A stretch of DNA of 50,266 nt from Candidatus Rifleibacteriota bacterium (GCA_015232575.1 JADFZL010000021.1:1-50266); one strand, 5' to 3'; shown: positions 9,244 to 18,193, counted from the first letter of the stretch. The notes: a model not told the origin generated them from the sequence alone. Numbers and translations: made by a program.

Positions 9244-10701
9244 TCAGTCGTCAAGTATTTTTTCCCAGGCGTCCCAGAGGGTTAGGCCAGCTGGTTTCTG
9301 ATGATGTTTCAGAAAACGGAAAAAGAGTTTGTTATTGTAAACTGTTTCGTCTGTTACAAGATAATAATTCAGGTTTTTGTCAAGCGATTGTCTGTTAATC
9401 ATGAGTTTTTTCAAGGAACCTGCAAACATTTCAATCTCTGCGCCGCCTATTCCGACCGATTTTTCTGAATTTTTTGACTCATCTGATTCATTTGTCTCAG
9501 GTAGTGAATCTGGTTTATTTGATTTGGTAAGATAATATGATGTAATTGCATCAATAAACGCGAAAAGTGCATTTCCCTTAATTCTGAAGCAACGCAGATA
9601 GAGTGGTGGGAAGTTGTTGTAAACTGTTTCCCTGGTAATGGCTCCGGAAGAGATGAATTCAGATACTCCCGGATTTATCACTGAAATATCGGCAGAAAAA
9701 AGTTTTCTGGTGAGTTCTGCCTGAAAGTGGTTGTTAATTCTTGCAGGGAAAATGGTGCCATAAGATTGCTTTGAAAGGTCTTTCAGGGTTTTCTTTCTGC
9801 GTCTGTCGATTCGAAGTGCATACTTTTTGAAGCTTTCTGGTACTATTCTTGGGATATTTGTACCAAGTGGTATTGTTTTTGTTTCAAAGACAATGGAGTC
9901 ATCGTAATTTTTTGTGATGCACACTTTCACCAGAGTATGATTATTCCTGGAAAGATTAATAATTAAATTATTCCCGTTGCGTTCTTCATCGCCAGAGAAT
10001 ATTATTCTGTCATTGATTCTGAGATATTTTGAAATTTCACAGGCGTGTTTGTATTTTCCGTGAAATACAAAAAAGATAATATCAAGTTCCGGGTTTTCCT
10101 TGATTGTTCTTCTGATTGCACGTCCGGCGTCTTCAGCCTGATAGTAACTTTCTGAAAAAAAAGTTTCGGCCAGTTCTTCTTCTGCAATCAGCGAACCAAA
10201 GCCGATTTTAAATCCACCTTTTGTCTTTGTTTTCCAGAATGGAGCGAAACCAGCTAATTTTCCCGGGCTGATGTGGTTTGTCCAAATAAGCTTTTGAAGT
10301 TCTTTATCGGGAATACGGTATTTGTCGAAACCTTCGAATGTGTCGTGCGGGCCAAGTGCCATTGCTGAAAAGGGTTTAACTGCCTCGATTTCTTTTTTCA
10401 GAAGTCCTTCGAGATAACCTTTTGAAGCATATCCAACCGGATCAAGTTTGCTGCTATGATTTCCAGTGCTGAACAGCAGGCTTTCTCCGCCATGCTTTAC
10501 CGCAGTCTTAATAAATCTCGGAAGATTCCAGAGGCTCGTAGGTGCCGTTTCTGTGCCAGGTTCAAAAGTCCCAAGATTACCGCACCAGTTGCCGGTAATA
10601 AGAATATCCAACGTCGTCTCAGCATTTGCCTTAAACGCGAAAAATACAAAGTACAATATAGCAAATGTCGAGTATATTCTTCTATTAATCGTAAATATCA
10701 A
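9244..10701 (-). CDS. Catalytically degenerate 5'-nucleotidase-like exported protein
   Basis: The 485-residue protein has a TTG start behind GTGAG and a signal peptide (RRIYSTFAILYFVFFAFKAN). It follows the same plan as its neighbour at 7495-9138, but each catalytic motif is altered. The position of DxH reads TGNWCGN, DAGD reads STGNH, GNHE reads GPHD, the SHSG histidine region reads FHGKY and GGHT reads SGDE. In the C-terminal domain NAGSIR becomes NPGVSE, though the following ISSGAITRETVYNNFPP still has the family pattern. The frame is open and the spacing kept, so this looks like a maintained pseudoenzyme and not a decaying gene. It may bind nucleotides or regulate its neighbour; that is inference. 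It lies 105 bp upstream of the active paralogue. Confidence 0.75.
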   Translation of the reverse strand: MIFTINRRIYSTFAILYFVFFAFKANAETTLDILITGNWCGNLGTFEPGTETAPTSLWNLPRFIKTAVKHGGESLLFSTGNHSSKLDPVGYASKGYLEGLLKKEIEAVKPFSAMALGPHDTFEGFDKYRIPDKELQKLIWTNHISPGKLAGFAPFWKTKTKGGFKIGFGSLIAEEELAETFFSESYYQAEDAGRAIRRTIKENPELDIIFFVFHGKYKHACEISKYLRINDRIIFSGDEERNGNNLIINLSRNNHTLVKVCITKNYDDSIVFETKTIPLGTNIPRIVPESFKKYALRIDRRRKKTLKDLSKQSYGTIFPARINNHFQAELTRKLFSADISVINPGVSEFISSGAITRETVYNNFPPLYLRCFRIKGNALFAFIDAITSYYLTKSNKPDSLPETNESDESKNSEKSVGIGGAEIEMFAGSLKKLMINRQSLDKNLNYYLVTDETVYNNKLFFRFLKHHQKPAGLTLWDAWEKILDD

Positions 10702-10782
10702 TGTAAACTCACAAAAAATCCAGTTTGAGAAAGATTTAGATTTAAATCGGTATTTAAAGAACCCTCACCCTAAGTGGCGTGA

Positions 10783-10872
10783 ACTTAATATCTCTAAGTC
10801 TTTAATCATCTTTAAATCTTGAATCATCTTTATACCTTGAATTATCTTTAAATCTTGAATAAATCTTTAACT
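10783..10872. repeat. Five imperfect 18-bp tandem repeats
   Basis: Units of the type TTGAATCATCTTTAAATC follow one another at 10801, 10819, 10837 and 10855, with a more diverged unit at 10783. They lie in the 250-bp gap between the LptF/LptG gene and the degenerate nucleotidase gene, that is in the leader of the latter. No coding potential was seen. Confidence 0.7.
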
Positions 10873-10951
10873 CATTAAAATCTGCGCAATCTGCGGAAAA
10901 AAATCTTTTCTTGTCTCGTCTTTTCTTTTCTTTTCATTTCATTTTTTCTGT

Positions 10952-12028
10952 TCAGCTGTTGACTCTTGAAGATACTGCAAGACCAACGACTGCAAAGACT
11001 ATATTCTGAAGCCATGCACTGAGTAAGACAGGCAAATATCCAGATTTCCCCATCGCGGTAGACAAACTCAAAAGAACGTAATACACAAAAATAATTATTA
11101 TTGAAATACCAAATCCAATAAAGGCACCACTTCGATAGCTTGTGAGACCAAAACTTGAACCGATAAGGGCAAAAAACAGGCAAGCAAATGGCAGGGATGT
11201 TTTCATCGCCAGTTCGACCTGTAAATCAAGGGTATCAACAAATTTTGTTCTTTCGTAAGTGTCTATGCGTTCTTTAAGCTCATTATAGCTCATTTCGTTC
11301 GGTTTTTTACTCTGGCGGGCAAAATCCAGAGGTCTTTCAAGAATTTTCAGGTCATATTTCAGATGCGTGACGTTGCTTGCAACTTCTCCGTTTTTATAGT
11401 GTTGTTCAACCACACCCGACAATTGCCATAATTCGCCGTTCCATTGAGCGTCAGCAGCTGAAAGTCTGCAGTCTATTACTCCATTTTTGTAATATTCAAT
11501 TAACACTCTCTCCATTGAATTTTTAGACTCAAATACCTTTCGAGCATAAGCATTTCCGCCGTCAGAAATTCTCATGATGGCATTTTCGCTGGCTTCAGGT
11601 TCCACAAGGCGTAAGATTTCATATCGTCTGATTTCCTGTGCTTTTTTGTTTGAATGCGGAACAACGAGTTCATTGAAAATAAAACTTACAGAGGTTACAA
11701 TAATTGCAAAAAAAATTACTGGAACAAGAAGACGCAGAAAATTCACTCCACCAGCACGCAATGCTATTGTTTCCGAGTCTTTTGACATTCTTCCAAAAAC
11801 AAGTAGTGTAGAAAGAAGCACTGACATTGGAAAAGTGAAAATCATATCTTGAGGAAGCCGGTAAAGAAACCACTTTACGACGACCAATGGCGAAACTCCG
11901 TCGTTGACGATGTTTTGCAGTGCTGACATCAGCGGATCAATTGCAATAACAGTGACGAACATGAAAAATCCGAAAAAAAACGGCCCTATAAGCTGATTAA
12001 ATATGTATTTATCAAGTGTTTTTATCAT
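10952..12028 (-). CDS. LptF/LptG-family permease (lipopolysaccharide export)
   Basis: The protein has 358 residues from ATG 12028; a TTG at 12052 could add eight residues, and neither has a clear ribosome binding site. The plan is that of LptF/LptG: three N-terminal helices, a periplasmic beta-jellyroll-like domain around residues 125-260 and three C-terminal helices. The opening IKTLDKYIFNQLIGPF and the GRMSKDSETIALRAGG loop are typical. With LptB it would extract lipid A-linked glycolipid from the inner membrane. Only one of the pair is in this window. It is divergent from the nucleotide-sugar operon, which fits an envelope-building neighbourhood and supports a Gram-negative cell. Confidence 0.9.
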   Translation of the reverse strand: MIKTLDKYIFNQLIGPFFFGFFMFVTVIAIDPLMSALQNIVNDGVSPLVVVKWFLYRLPQDMIFTFPMSVLLSTLLVFGRMSKDSETIALRAGGVNFLRLLVPVIFFAIIVTSVSFIFNELVVPHSNKKAQEIRRYEILRLVEPEASENAIMRISDGGNAYARKVFESKNSMERVLIEYYKNGVIDCRLSAADAQWNGELWQLSGVVEQHYKNGEVASNVTHLKYDLKILERPLDFARQSKKPNEMSYNELKERIDTYERTKFVDTLDLQVELAMKTSLPFACLFFALIGSSFGLTSYRSGAFIGFGISIIIIFVYYVLLSLSTAMGKSGYLPVLLSAWLQNIVFAVVGLAVSSRVNS

Positions 12029-12067
12029 TTTTTTATAAGCCGACTTTCGCAATTTATTTATTTCATA

Positions 12068-12095
12068 TTGATTTTTTTATTTCAAATGGTATTAT
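12068..12095 (+). promoter_or_regulatory. Candidate promoter of nucleotide-sugar operon
   Basis: TTGATT (12068-12073) and TATTAT (12090-12095) are 16 bases apart, about 50 bases ahead of the ugd start at 12146. Confidence 0.4.
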
Positions 12096-12145
12096 GACAT
12101 ACTTCGACAAAATTTAAAACCATTTTTACGGGAGTGGTTATTGAA

Positions 12146-13468
12146 ATGAAAATCAGTGTCATTGGAACTGGATATGTGGGATTAGTTACAGGTACCTGTT
12201 TTGCTGAATCTGGAAACGAAGTTCTATGCATGGATACAGATGTTACAAAGATTCAAAAACTTAACAATGGTGAGATTCCCATTTATGAGCCAGGTTTAAA
12301 AGAGCTTGTAAAGCGTAACACAGAAGAAGACAGACTGAAATTTACTACTGAGATTGACGCTGCTGTAAAACATGGTCTGTTTTTGTTCATTGCTGTCGGA
12401 ACTCCGCCGGGAGAAGATGGTTCAGCTGATCTTAAATATGTTCTGGAAGTCGCAAGACAGATTGGCAGAAGCATGGAATCATACAAGATAATTGTTGATA
12501 AATCCACGGTTCCGGTGGGAACAGGTGATAAAGTGCGTAATGCAGTTCGCGAGGAACTTCTGAAAAGAGACCTTGGACATCTGGAATTCGACGTGGTCAG
12601 CAATCCGGAATTTCTTAAGGAAGGCAACGCCATTGATGACTTCATGAAGCCAGACAGAGTTGTAGTCGGTTGCGATAACGTCAGAACTGCAGAATTTATG
12701 AAGGAATTGTATGCTCCATTTGTCAGAACGGAAAAACCTATTCTTACAATGGATATCCGTTCGGCAGAAATGACAAAATATACTGCCAATGCGATGCTTG
12801 CCACAAAGATTTCCTTCATGAACGATATTGCAAATTTATGTGAATTACTCGGCGCCGACATAGATAACGTCAGAAAAGGCATCGGATCAGATTCACGAAT
12901 CGGATATTCGTTTATTTTTCCGGGAGCTGGTTACGGCGGAAGCTGTTTTCCAAAGGATGTCCAGGCTTTAATTAAAACTTCCCGCGAAAATAAGTATTCG
13001 CTCGAAATACTTGAATCTGTCGAAAACGTTAATCAGCGCCAGAAAGAAGTAATGTTTAAAAAGCTGGATAAAGTTTATTCCGGACAACTGAGCGGGAAAG
13101 TTTTTGCTGTGTGGGGGCTTGCATTCAAGCCGAATACCGATGATATGCGTGAAGCACCTGCGGTGGTTCTCATCGAAAAAATTCTTGCTGCAGGGGGAAA
13201 AGTTGTTGCGTACGATCCTGAAGCCATGGGAGAAGCACGCAGGATTTTTGGCGATAGAATCAGATATGCGAAAAAATCTTATGATGCTCTCGAAGGTGCT
13301 GACGCGCTTTTAGTCGTTACAGAATGGAACGAATTCCGTCGTCCGGATTTTGAAAAGATTAAAACCATGCTCAAGCGCCCTCTGATCATTGACGGAAGAA
13401 ATATCTATGATCCGGCACGTATGAAAGCTTATTCTTTTGAATACTATTCAATTGGGAGGAAAATGTGA
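12146..13468 (+). CDS. ugd: UDP-glucose 6-dehydrogenase
   Basis: Two-step NAD-dependent oxidation of UDP-glucose to UDP-glucuronate. The 440-residue protein starts with the Rossmann motif VIGTGYVG and has the catalytic cysteine in GGSCFPKD (Cys267). The middle and C-terminal UDP-glucose dehydrogenase domains are complete. ATG 12146 is preferred over the in-frame GTG at 12134 because GGGAG overlaps that GTG and lies about 11 bases before the ATG, and the conserved N-terminus begins there. It is first of four genes whose ends overlap by four bases or nearly touch. Confidence 0.96.
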   Translation: MKISVIGTGYVGLVTGTCFAESGNEVLCMDTDVTKIQKLNNGEIPIYEPGLKELVKRNTEEDRLKFTTEIDAAVKHGLFLFIAVGTPPGEDGSADLKYVLEVARQIGRSMESYKIIVDKSTVPVGTGDKVRNAVREELLKRDLGHLEFDVVSNPEFLKEGNAIDDFMKPDRVVVGCDNVRTAEFMKELYAPFVRTEKPILTMDIRSAEMTKYTANAMLATKISFMNDIANLCELLGADIDNVRKGIGSDSRIGYSFIFPGAGYGGSCFPKDVQALIKTSRENKYSLEILESVENVNQRQKEVMFKKLDKVYSGQLSGKVFAVWGLAFKPNTDDMREAPAVVLIEKILAAGGKVVAYDPEAMGEARRIFGDRIRYAKKSYDALEGADALLVVTEWNEFRRPDFEKIKTMLKRPLIIDGRNIYDPARMKAYSFEYYSIGRKM

Positions 13469-14469
13469 AAATTATATTACCCGTTGCTGGAAAAGGTACC
13501 AGATTACGGCCGCATACACTTACAAAACCTAAATCACTTGTACGTGTTGCAGGGAAAACTATTCTGGAACACGTAATTTCGAATCTTACAAAACTTAAAT
13601 GTGATGAATATATCTTTGTTACAGATGAAAACGGACACGTAATAGAAGAATTCCTTAAGAAAAACTTTCCGAATCTTCCGGCGGTTTATGTTACACAGGA
13701 AGAAAGACTGGGACCGGCTCATGCTGTCTGGCTTGCATCAAAATATATTAAAGAAGGCGATGATGTACTAGTCGTTTTTAATGATACCCTTTTTATTACT
13801 GATCTGACCAAAATTCCGCGTATCAGTGATGGGCTTGACGGGCTCATATATTCCAAAGAAGTCGAAGATTATCGTCGATTTGGCGTAAACGTCATGAAAG
13901 ACGGAATTATCGTAGATATGGTTGAAAAGCCTGATCAGCCGATAAGCAAGCTTGCGCAGGTCGGTCTGTACTACATTAAAAATGGAAGTCTATTCATGAA
14001 CTACCTTTCCAGCGCAATTACAAAGAAACTCACAGTAAAGGGCGAGTATTATCTGCCTGAAGTGTTTAAGCTTATGATTGCTGACGGAATGAAACTTGGT
14101 GCGCCTGAAATAGACGAATGGCTTGATTGCGGAAAAACTGAAACGTTGCTTTCTTCAAACCGATATCTGCTTGAAAATTCAACCCGCAGTCATTATTGCA
14201 TTGAAGGCTGCGTAATTATTCCGCCGGTGGCAATTCATCCGTCTGCACGGGTAAATCACTGCGTTATTGGACCACATGTCTCGATTGCCGAGGGTTGCAA
14301 TATCAGCGATTCTGTGATTAAAGACAGTGTTATCAATGCAAATTCCACTTTGAAAAACGTCATTCTCGAACAGTCTTTGATTGGTGATTCAGTTGAACTT
14401 TCGGGTGGTTCACAGCGAATAAATATTGGTGATAATAGTATGATTGAACTTGGAGCCAGCGGAAAATGA
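13465..14469 (+). CDS. Sugar-1-phosphate nucleotidylyltransferase with left-handed beta-helix tail
   Basis: The 334-residue protein opens with the pyrophosphorylase signature (PVAGKGTRLRPHTLTKPKSL). After about residue 245 it has hexapeptide repeats (VAIHPSARV, CVIGPHVSIAEGCNI, SVIKDSVI), which form a left-handed beta helix. This layout matches long RmlA-like and GlmU-like thymidylyl- or uridylyltransferases. In context it could supply UDP-glucose for ugd and galE, but the exact sugar and nucleotide are not shown by sequence. The GTG start at 13465 overlaps the ugd stop (GTGA) and has GGGAGG just before it, so translation is probably coupled. Confidence 0.88.
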   Translation: MKIILPVAGKGTRLRPHTLTKPKSLVRVAGKTILEHVISNLTKLKCDEYIFVTDENGHVIEEFLKKNFPNLPAVYVTQEERLGPAHAVWLASKYIKEGDDVLVVFNDTLFITDLTKIPRISDGLDGLIYSKEVEDYRRFGVNVMKDGIIVDMVEKPDQPISKLAQVGLYYIKNGSLFMNYLSSAITKKLTVKGEYYLPEVFKLMIADGMKLGAPEIDEWLDCGKTETLLSSNRYLLENSTRSHYCIEGCVIIPPVAIHPSARVNHCVIGPHVSIAEGCNISDSVIKDSVINANSTLKNVILEQSLIGDSVELSGGSQRINIGDNSMIELGASGK

Positions 14470-15464
14470 CAGCAAAAGTTGAACTCGACAAAGATACCGT
14501 ACTCATTACGGGCGGTGCCGGGTATATTGGTTCCCATGCCTGCAAGCTTCTCAAAAGCAGGGGTTATAAGCCGGTTGTATATGATAACCTGATTTACGGG
14601 CACAGAGAATTTGCAAAATGGGGACCGCTTGTTGAGGGACATCTTGAAGATCGCGATAAATTGAATGAAACTATCGAAAAGTATCGTCCGTCTGCGGTAA
14701 TGCATTTTGCAGCATATTGTTATGTTGGAGAATCGGTCACTGACCCCGGAAAATACTATCGTAACAACGTTGCCGGAAGCCTGACACTTCTTGAGACTAT
14801 GCGTGATTATAAGATTAACCGTCTTGTATTTAGTTCTACTTGTGCCACTTATGGAGTACCTCAGGTTGTACCAATTCCAGAAAGTCATTCTCAGAATCCG
14901 ATTAATCCTTACGGCTGGTCGAAATTCATGATGGAAAAAATGATGAGTGACTTTTCACATGCCCACGGATTATCGTTTATCGCGCTTCGATATTTTAATG
15001 CAGCCGGCTGTGACCCTGACGGTGAAACCGGTGAGCTGCATAATCCCGAGACTCATCTGATTCCACTTGTACTCGATGCCGGACTTGGAAGAATAAAGCA
15101 TATTACTGTTTTCGGAACAGACTACGATACTCCGGATGGTACCTGCATTCGCGATTATATTCATGTTTCAGATCTTTCAGATGCTCATCTTCTGGCACTT
15201 GGAAAACTTGAAAAAAATCCGGTCAGCGATGCGTTTAATCTTGGAAATGGTACAGGCTATTCGGTCAAAGAAGTAATTCAGACTGCAGAAAAAGTAATGG
15301 GAAAGAAGATTCCGGTCGTATATGGAGAACGGCGTGCCGGTGATCCGCCAAGACTTGTTGGAGACTCACGAAAGGCTCGTGAAATTCTTGGCTGGAATCC
15401 GCGGTACCCCGAATTAGAAGTAATTGTACGACATGCATATCAACATCGTTTGAAAGTGGTGTAA
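14466..15464 (+). CDS. galE: UDP-glucose 4-epimerase
   Basis: Extended short-chain dehydrogenase of 332 residues that interconverts UDP-glucose and UDP-galactose. The NAD motif TGGAGYIGSH is near residue 16. The catalytic Ser/Thr region is SSTCATYG and the YxxxK pair is YGWSK. FNAAG and DGTCIRDYIHV are typical of GalE. The start overlaps the previous stop as ATGA. It could alternatively act on UDP-GlcNAc or UDP-glucuronate, since those epimerases share these motifs. Confidence 0.93.
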   Translation: MTAKVELDKDTVLITGGAGYIGSHACKLLKSRGYKPVVYDNLIYGHREFAKWGPLVEGHLEDRDKLNETIEKYRPSAVMHFAAYCYVGESVTDPGKYYRNNVAGSLTLLETMRDYKINRLVFSSTCATYGVPQVVPIPESHSQNPINPYGWSKFMMEKMMSDFSHAHGLSFIALRYFNAAGCDPDGETGELHNPETHLIPLVLDAGLGRIKHITVFGTDYDTPDGTCIRDYIHVSDLSDAHLLALGKLEKNPVSDAFNLGNGTGYSVKEVIQTAEKVMGKKIPVVYGERRAGDPPRLVGDSRKAREILGWNPRYPELEVIVRHAYQHRLKVV

Positions 15465-15469
15465 AAACT

Positions 15470-16897
15470 ATGAAATCGAAAAAAAATGTTTATGCGGTAA
15501 TTCTTGCCGGCGGCTCCGGCACAAGGTTGTGGCCTCTTTCGCGTCAGACTCTGCCAAAGCAGTTGCTCGCGCTGACTGGAGATAACACGCTTCTTCAGGA
15601 GACATGCAGACGTATTGTTCCGGTTATTCCTTCTAAAAATCAGATGATCCTTACAAGTAATGATTACTCGCATCAGGTATCATCGCAGATGGATACAATT
15701 TTTCAGAATGAAAAGCCGGCGGTTTTCGCTGAGCCTGTTGCGAGAAATACTGCTCCGGCAATTTTCTGGGCTGCACGGCTTGCAGAAAAATGGGGTGGAA
15801 AAGATTCAGTCATAGTTGTTTTGCCATCAGATCATCTGATCATGAAGGAAGAAGCTTTTCAGAAACAGCTTGAACAGGCAATCGAACTCGCGTCACAGGG
15901 ACATTTTGCAACATTCGGAATCGTGCCGACTCATCCGGAGACTGGCTATGGATACATCGAAGCCGGAGAAAAGATTCCCAAAATGGAAGCTTCAAAGGTC
16001 AAAAAGTTTTACGAAAAACCCGATGAAAAGAGGGCAAAGGAATTCTGTTCAAACAGTAAATTCACCTGGAACAGCGGCATGTTTGCGTTTCCGGTTGGCG
16101 AACTTATTGCAGAAGGAGTTCAGCATTGTCCGGAAGCAACTGTACCTTTCAAAGATATCGACCCTGAAGATGGCGAAGCAATAAAACTTGCGTTTGCGAA
16201 TGCAAAATCAATCTCAATCGATTATGCAGTAATGGAAAAGACATCAAGAGGATGCGTCCTGCGTGCTGATTTTGGCTGGAGCGATGTTGGAAGCTGGCAG
16301 AGTCTTTTTCAGGTCAGTCCCAAAGATGGTTCAGGCAATGTAATAGTCGGTGAACACATTGCGATAGATACTTCAAATTCATTGATCTTTGGAAGAGACC
16401 GCACTATCGCAACTCTTGGCGTAAATGACCTTGCCATCGTTGATACTCCCGATGCGCTTCTTGTATGCCCGATGTCAGAGAGCCAGAAAGTCCGGCTGAT
16501 TGTGGAAAAACTCAAGAAAGATAACAGACGTGAAGTGCAGGAACATGTTACAGTTCAGAGGCCGTGGGGAAGTTATACTACTCTTGAACTGGGAAACAGG
16601 TACAAGATTAAGCGAATAGTAGTACAGCCAGGAAAACGCCTCAGTCTTCAGCGACACGCCCACAGAAGTGAACATTGGGTGGTTGTCTCTGGTACTGCAA
16701 CAATCAGAAAGGGAAATGAAGAATTCTTCCTGAGGGAAAATCATTCAACATATATCCAGCAGACAGAACTTCACAGGCTCGCCAATACTGGAAAAATTCC
16801 GCTTCAGATTATTGAAATTCAAGTCGGATCATATCTCGAAGAAGACGATATCGAACGCTTCGACGACGATTTCAACCGCGAAACAAAGCTCCTGTAA
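15470..16897 (+). CDS. manC: Mannose-1-phosphate guanylyltransferase/mannose-6-phosphate isomerase
   Basis: Bifunctional type II enzyme of 475 residues. The N-terminal GDP-mannose pyrophosphorylase carries AGGSGTRLWPLSR, the metal and product site around FTWNSGMF and the FGWSDVGSW segment. The C-terminal cupin-type phosphomannose isomerase carries RPWGSY, PGKRLSLQRHAHRSEHW and QVGSYLEEDDIERFDDD. It makes GDP-mannose for exopolysaccharide or O-antigen. It starts five bases after the galE stop and is the last gene of the operon. No glycosyltransferase or flippase follows directly, so the products feed a locus elsewhere. Confidence 0.96.
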   Translation: MKSKKNVYAVILAGGSGTRLWPLSRQTLPKQLLALTGDNTLLQETCRRIVPVIPSKNQMILTSNDYSHQVSSQMDTIFQNEKPAVFAEPVARNTAPAIFWAARLAEKWGGKDSVIVVLPSDHLIMKEEAFQKQLEQAIELASQGHFATFGIVPTHPETGYGYIEAGEKIPKMEASKVKKFYEKPDEKRAKEFCSNSKFTWNSGMFAFPVGELIAEGVQHCPEATVPFKDIDPEDGEAIKLAFANAKSISIDYAVMEKTSRGCVLRADFGWSDVGSWQSLFQVSPKDGSGNVIVGEHIAIDTSNSLIFGRDRTIATLGVNDLAIVDTPDALLVCPMSESQKVRLIVEKLKKDNRREVQEHVTVQRPWGSYTTLELGNRYKIKRIVVQPGKRLSLQRHAHRSEHWVVVSGTATIRKGNEEFFLRENHSTYIQQTELHRLANTGKIPLQIIEIQVGSYLEEDDIERFDDDFNRETKLL

Positions 16898-16909
16898 GTA
16901 TTATTCTCC

Positions 16910-16940
16910 TTCATCTCTCTGCGTCTCTGCGTGAGAAAAA
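16910..16940 (-). repeat. Dispersed repeat family C, copy 2
   Basis: CTCTGCGTCTCTGCGTGAG lies in the gap after manC. It matches the reverse of the copy at 5760 and the same-orientation copy at 21435. Confidence 0.45.
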
Positions 16941-17005
16941 TCTTTAGTAGTTGATTTGAATCCATTTAAAATAAAATAAAAAAATAATAAATTGGGGAAA
17001 ATTTT

Positions 17006-17698
17006 ATGAAAAGATTGGTTTTTGTTTTTGCGTTTCTGAGCGTGTTTTTTTGTCATGTTGTTTCCGCTGATACTTTGACAGACACTTCGAAAGATGTTTC
17101 TGTGGCTTCTGGAAGTGTGCAGAGTGGTTCTCTTGACGAACTTGCTGGTTTTATGACGGGAAGTTTTTCCAGTGCTGAACAAGCTGGAGCTGATCCGGAA
17201 AACTTCAAGGATATTCGCCTTGAAATCGCAAGAATCTGGCCTCAGCGCACTGATGGAATCTGGCTTTATGTAGAGCAGGCAGCTTCTGCAACTCTTGATA
17301 AGCCCTATCGTCAAAGAGTATATCATCTTGAAACCCTTCCAGATGGGCAGTATAAGAGTTCGATTATGGAATTCAAGTCGGAGCCTCTGCAATATGCCGG
17401 GGAATGGAAATCCGAAGAACCTTTAAAAACTCTGGGACCGGATAGCCTGGTACTTCGAAAGGGTGGGGCAGTTATTCTTACGTGCGACGGTGCAGGAAAA
17501 TATGCTGGCGGAACAATAGGAAAAGAATGTGAAAGCAAATTACGCGGTGCCAGTTATGCTACAACAAAAGTCACGATAGACAAAGATGGAATTCTGAGCT
17601 GGGATCAGGGCTGGGATTCAAACGACAAACAAGTTTGGGGCGCAGAAAAAGGCGGTTATCAGTTCAAAAAGTTGTCATCACCAAGAGCAACAAAATAG
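17006..17698 (+). CDS. Exported CpcT/CpeT-like protein
   Basis: The 230-residue protein has a signal peptide (MKRLVFVFAFLSVFFCHVVSA). A domain that resembles the CpcT/CpeT family of phycobilin lyases follows, with LAGFMTGSFSSAEQA near the start and IWLYVEQAASATLDKPYRQRVY in the centre. In cyanobacteria such proteins attach bilins to phycobiliprotein cysteines. No phycobiliprotein or bilin pathway is visible here, and the signal peptide puts this one outside the cytoplasm. A lipocalin-like binding role is more likely than lyase activity. The ATG follows GGGG at eight bases. It stands alone and ends in a strong terminator. Confidence 0.75.
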   Translation: MKRLVFVFAFLSVFFCHVVSADTLTDTSKDVSVASGSVQSGSLDELAGFMTGSFSSAEQAGADPENFKDIRLEIARIWPQRTDGIWLYVEQAASATLDKPYRQRVYHLETLPDGQYKSSIMEFKSEPLQYAGEWKSEEPLKTLGPDSLVLRKGGAVILTCDGAGKYAGGTIGKECESKLRGASYATTKVTIDKDGILSWDQGWDSNDKQVWGAEKGGYQFKKLSSPRATK

Positions 17699-17774
17699 AG
17701 TAAATTGCATGTTCGCAGAATGATAGATTCGCCCGAATGGTTATGAGTCTTTCAGCTCATTAAAGTTTATGTCA

Positions 17775-17829
17775 ATTTCAGGCACCACCGCCTTAATGCA
17801 GTGGTGTCTCCTGAAATTACTTTTTTTTT
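17775..17829 (+). terminator. Strong Rho-independent terminator after the CpcT-like gene
   Basis: Arms ATTTCAGG (17775-17782) and CCTGAAAT (17810-17817), with inner arms CACCAC and GTGGTG, form a long stem followed shortly by a run of nine T. Confidence 0.8.
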
Positions 17830-17917
17830 ACCCAAGCTAGTCCTTAGTCACAGAAGAGTTTTTTGATAGTCTTGACATTGTGCGAAAATAGCCGATCGGT
17901 AACCTGTAAAACACTTG

Positions 17918-18003
17918 TTTTGTTGTCATCTCGACCAAAGAGAGAGATTTCCGCAAGATTATAAGATTTCTCCCTTCGGTCGAAATGACATCAGAACAAC
18001 AAA
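17918..18003. repeat. Dispersed inverted repeat family B, copy 2
   Basis: Long near-perfect inverted repeat. The left arm runs TTTGTTGTCATCTCGACC and continues into AAAGAGAGAGATTTC. The right arm begins GATTTCTCCCTTCGGTCGA and ends AACAACAAA. The loop is about 13 bases. This is the best preserved member of the family in the window. Confidence 0.75.
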
Positions 18004-18069
18004 TTTATCATAAAGTTCGACTGTGACCAAGGACTCGTCCTTAGCCCCCTTTGAATTTATGGTAAGTCA

Positions 18070-18123
18070 GAATTATTGAGCAGTTCCACAATTTCAGCGA
18101 ATTTGCTGCAGTGTCGTTTTTTT
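18070..18123 (+). repeat. Dispersed repeat family A, copy 2
   Basis: GAATTATTGAGCAG, then ATTTCAGCGAATTTGCTG and a run of T, nearly the same as 3169-3220 and the reverse of 46694-46740. Confidence 0.65.
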
Positions 18124-18193
18124 AGAAAAATTTATTATCATAAAGTTCTATTGTACCAATGGACTAGACTGTTAAGGATGATTGGAACAGTTT

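Larger units (their letters stand above)
17699..18193. other. Repeat-mosaic gap without a gene
   Basis: No coding region was found. After the terminator there is a short inverted copy of a CTGTGACC-AAGGACT motif at about 17836-17860. The family B inverted repeat is at 17918-18003. Direct repeats beginning AAATTTATcAtAAAGTTC lie at 18001-18044 and 18129-18178, and a family A copy at 18070-18123 lies between them. Confidence 0.6.

Noticed and set aside
12283..12882. 199-codon minus-strand open frame inside ugd
   Set aside because: It lies wholly antisense to a well-conserved enzyme and its translation resembles no known protein.
14256..14888. 210-codon minus-strand open frame across the nucleotidylyltransferase/galE junction
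   Set aside because: It is antisense to two clear genes, with no ribosome site or recognisable domain.
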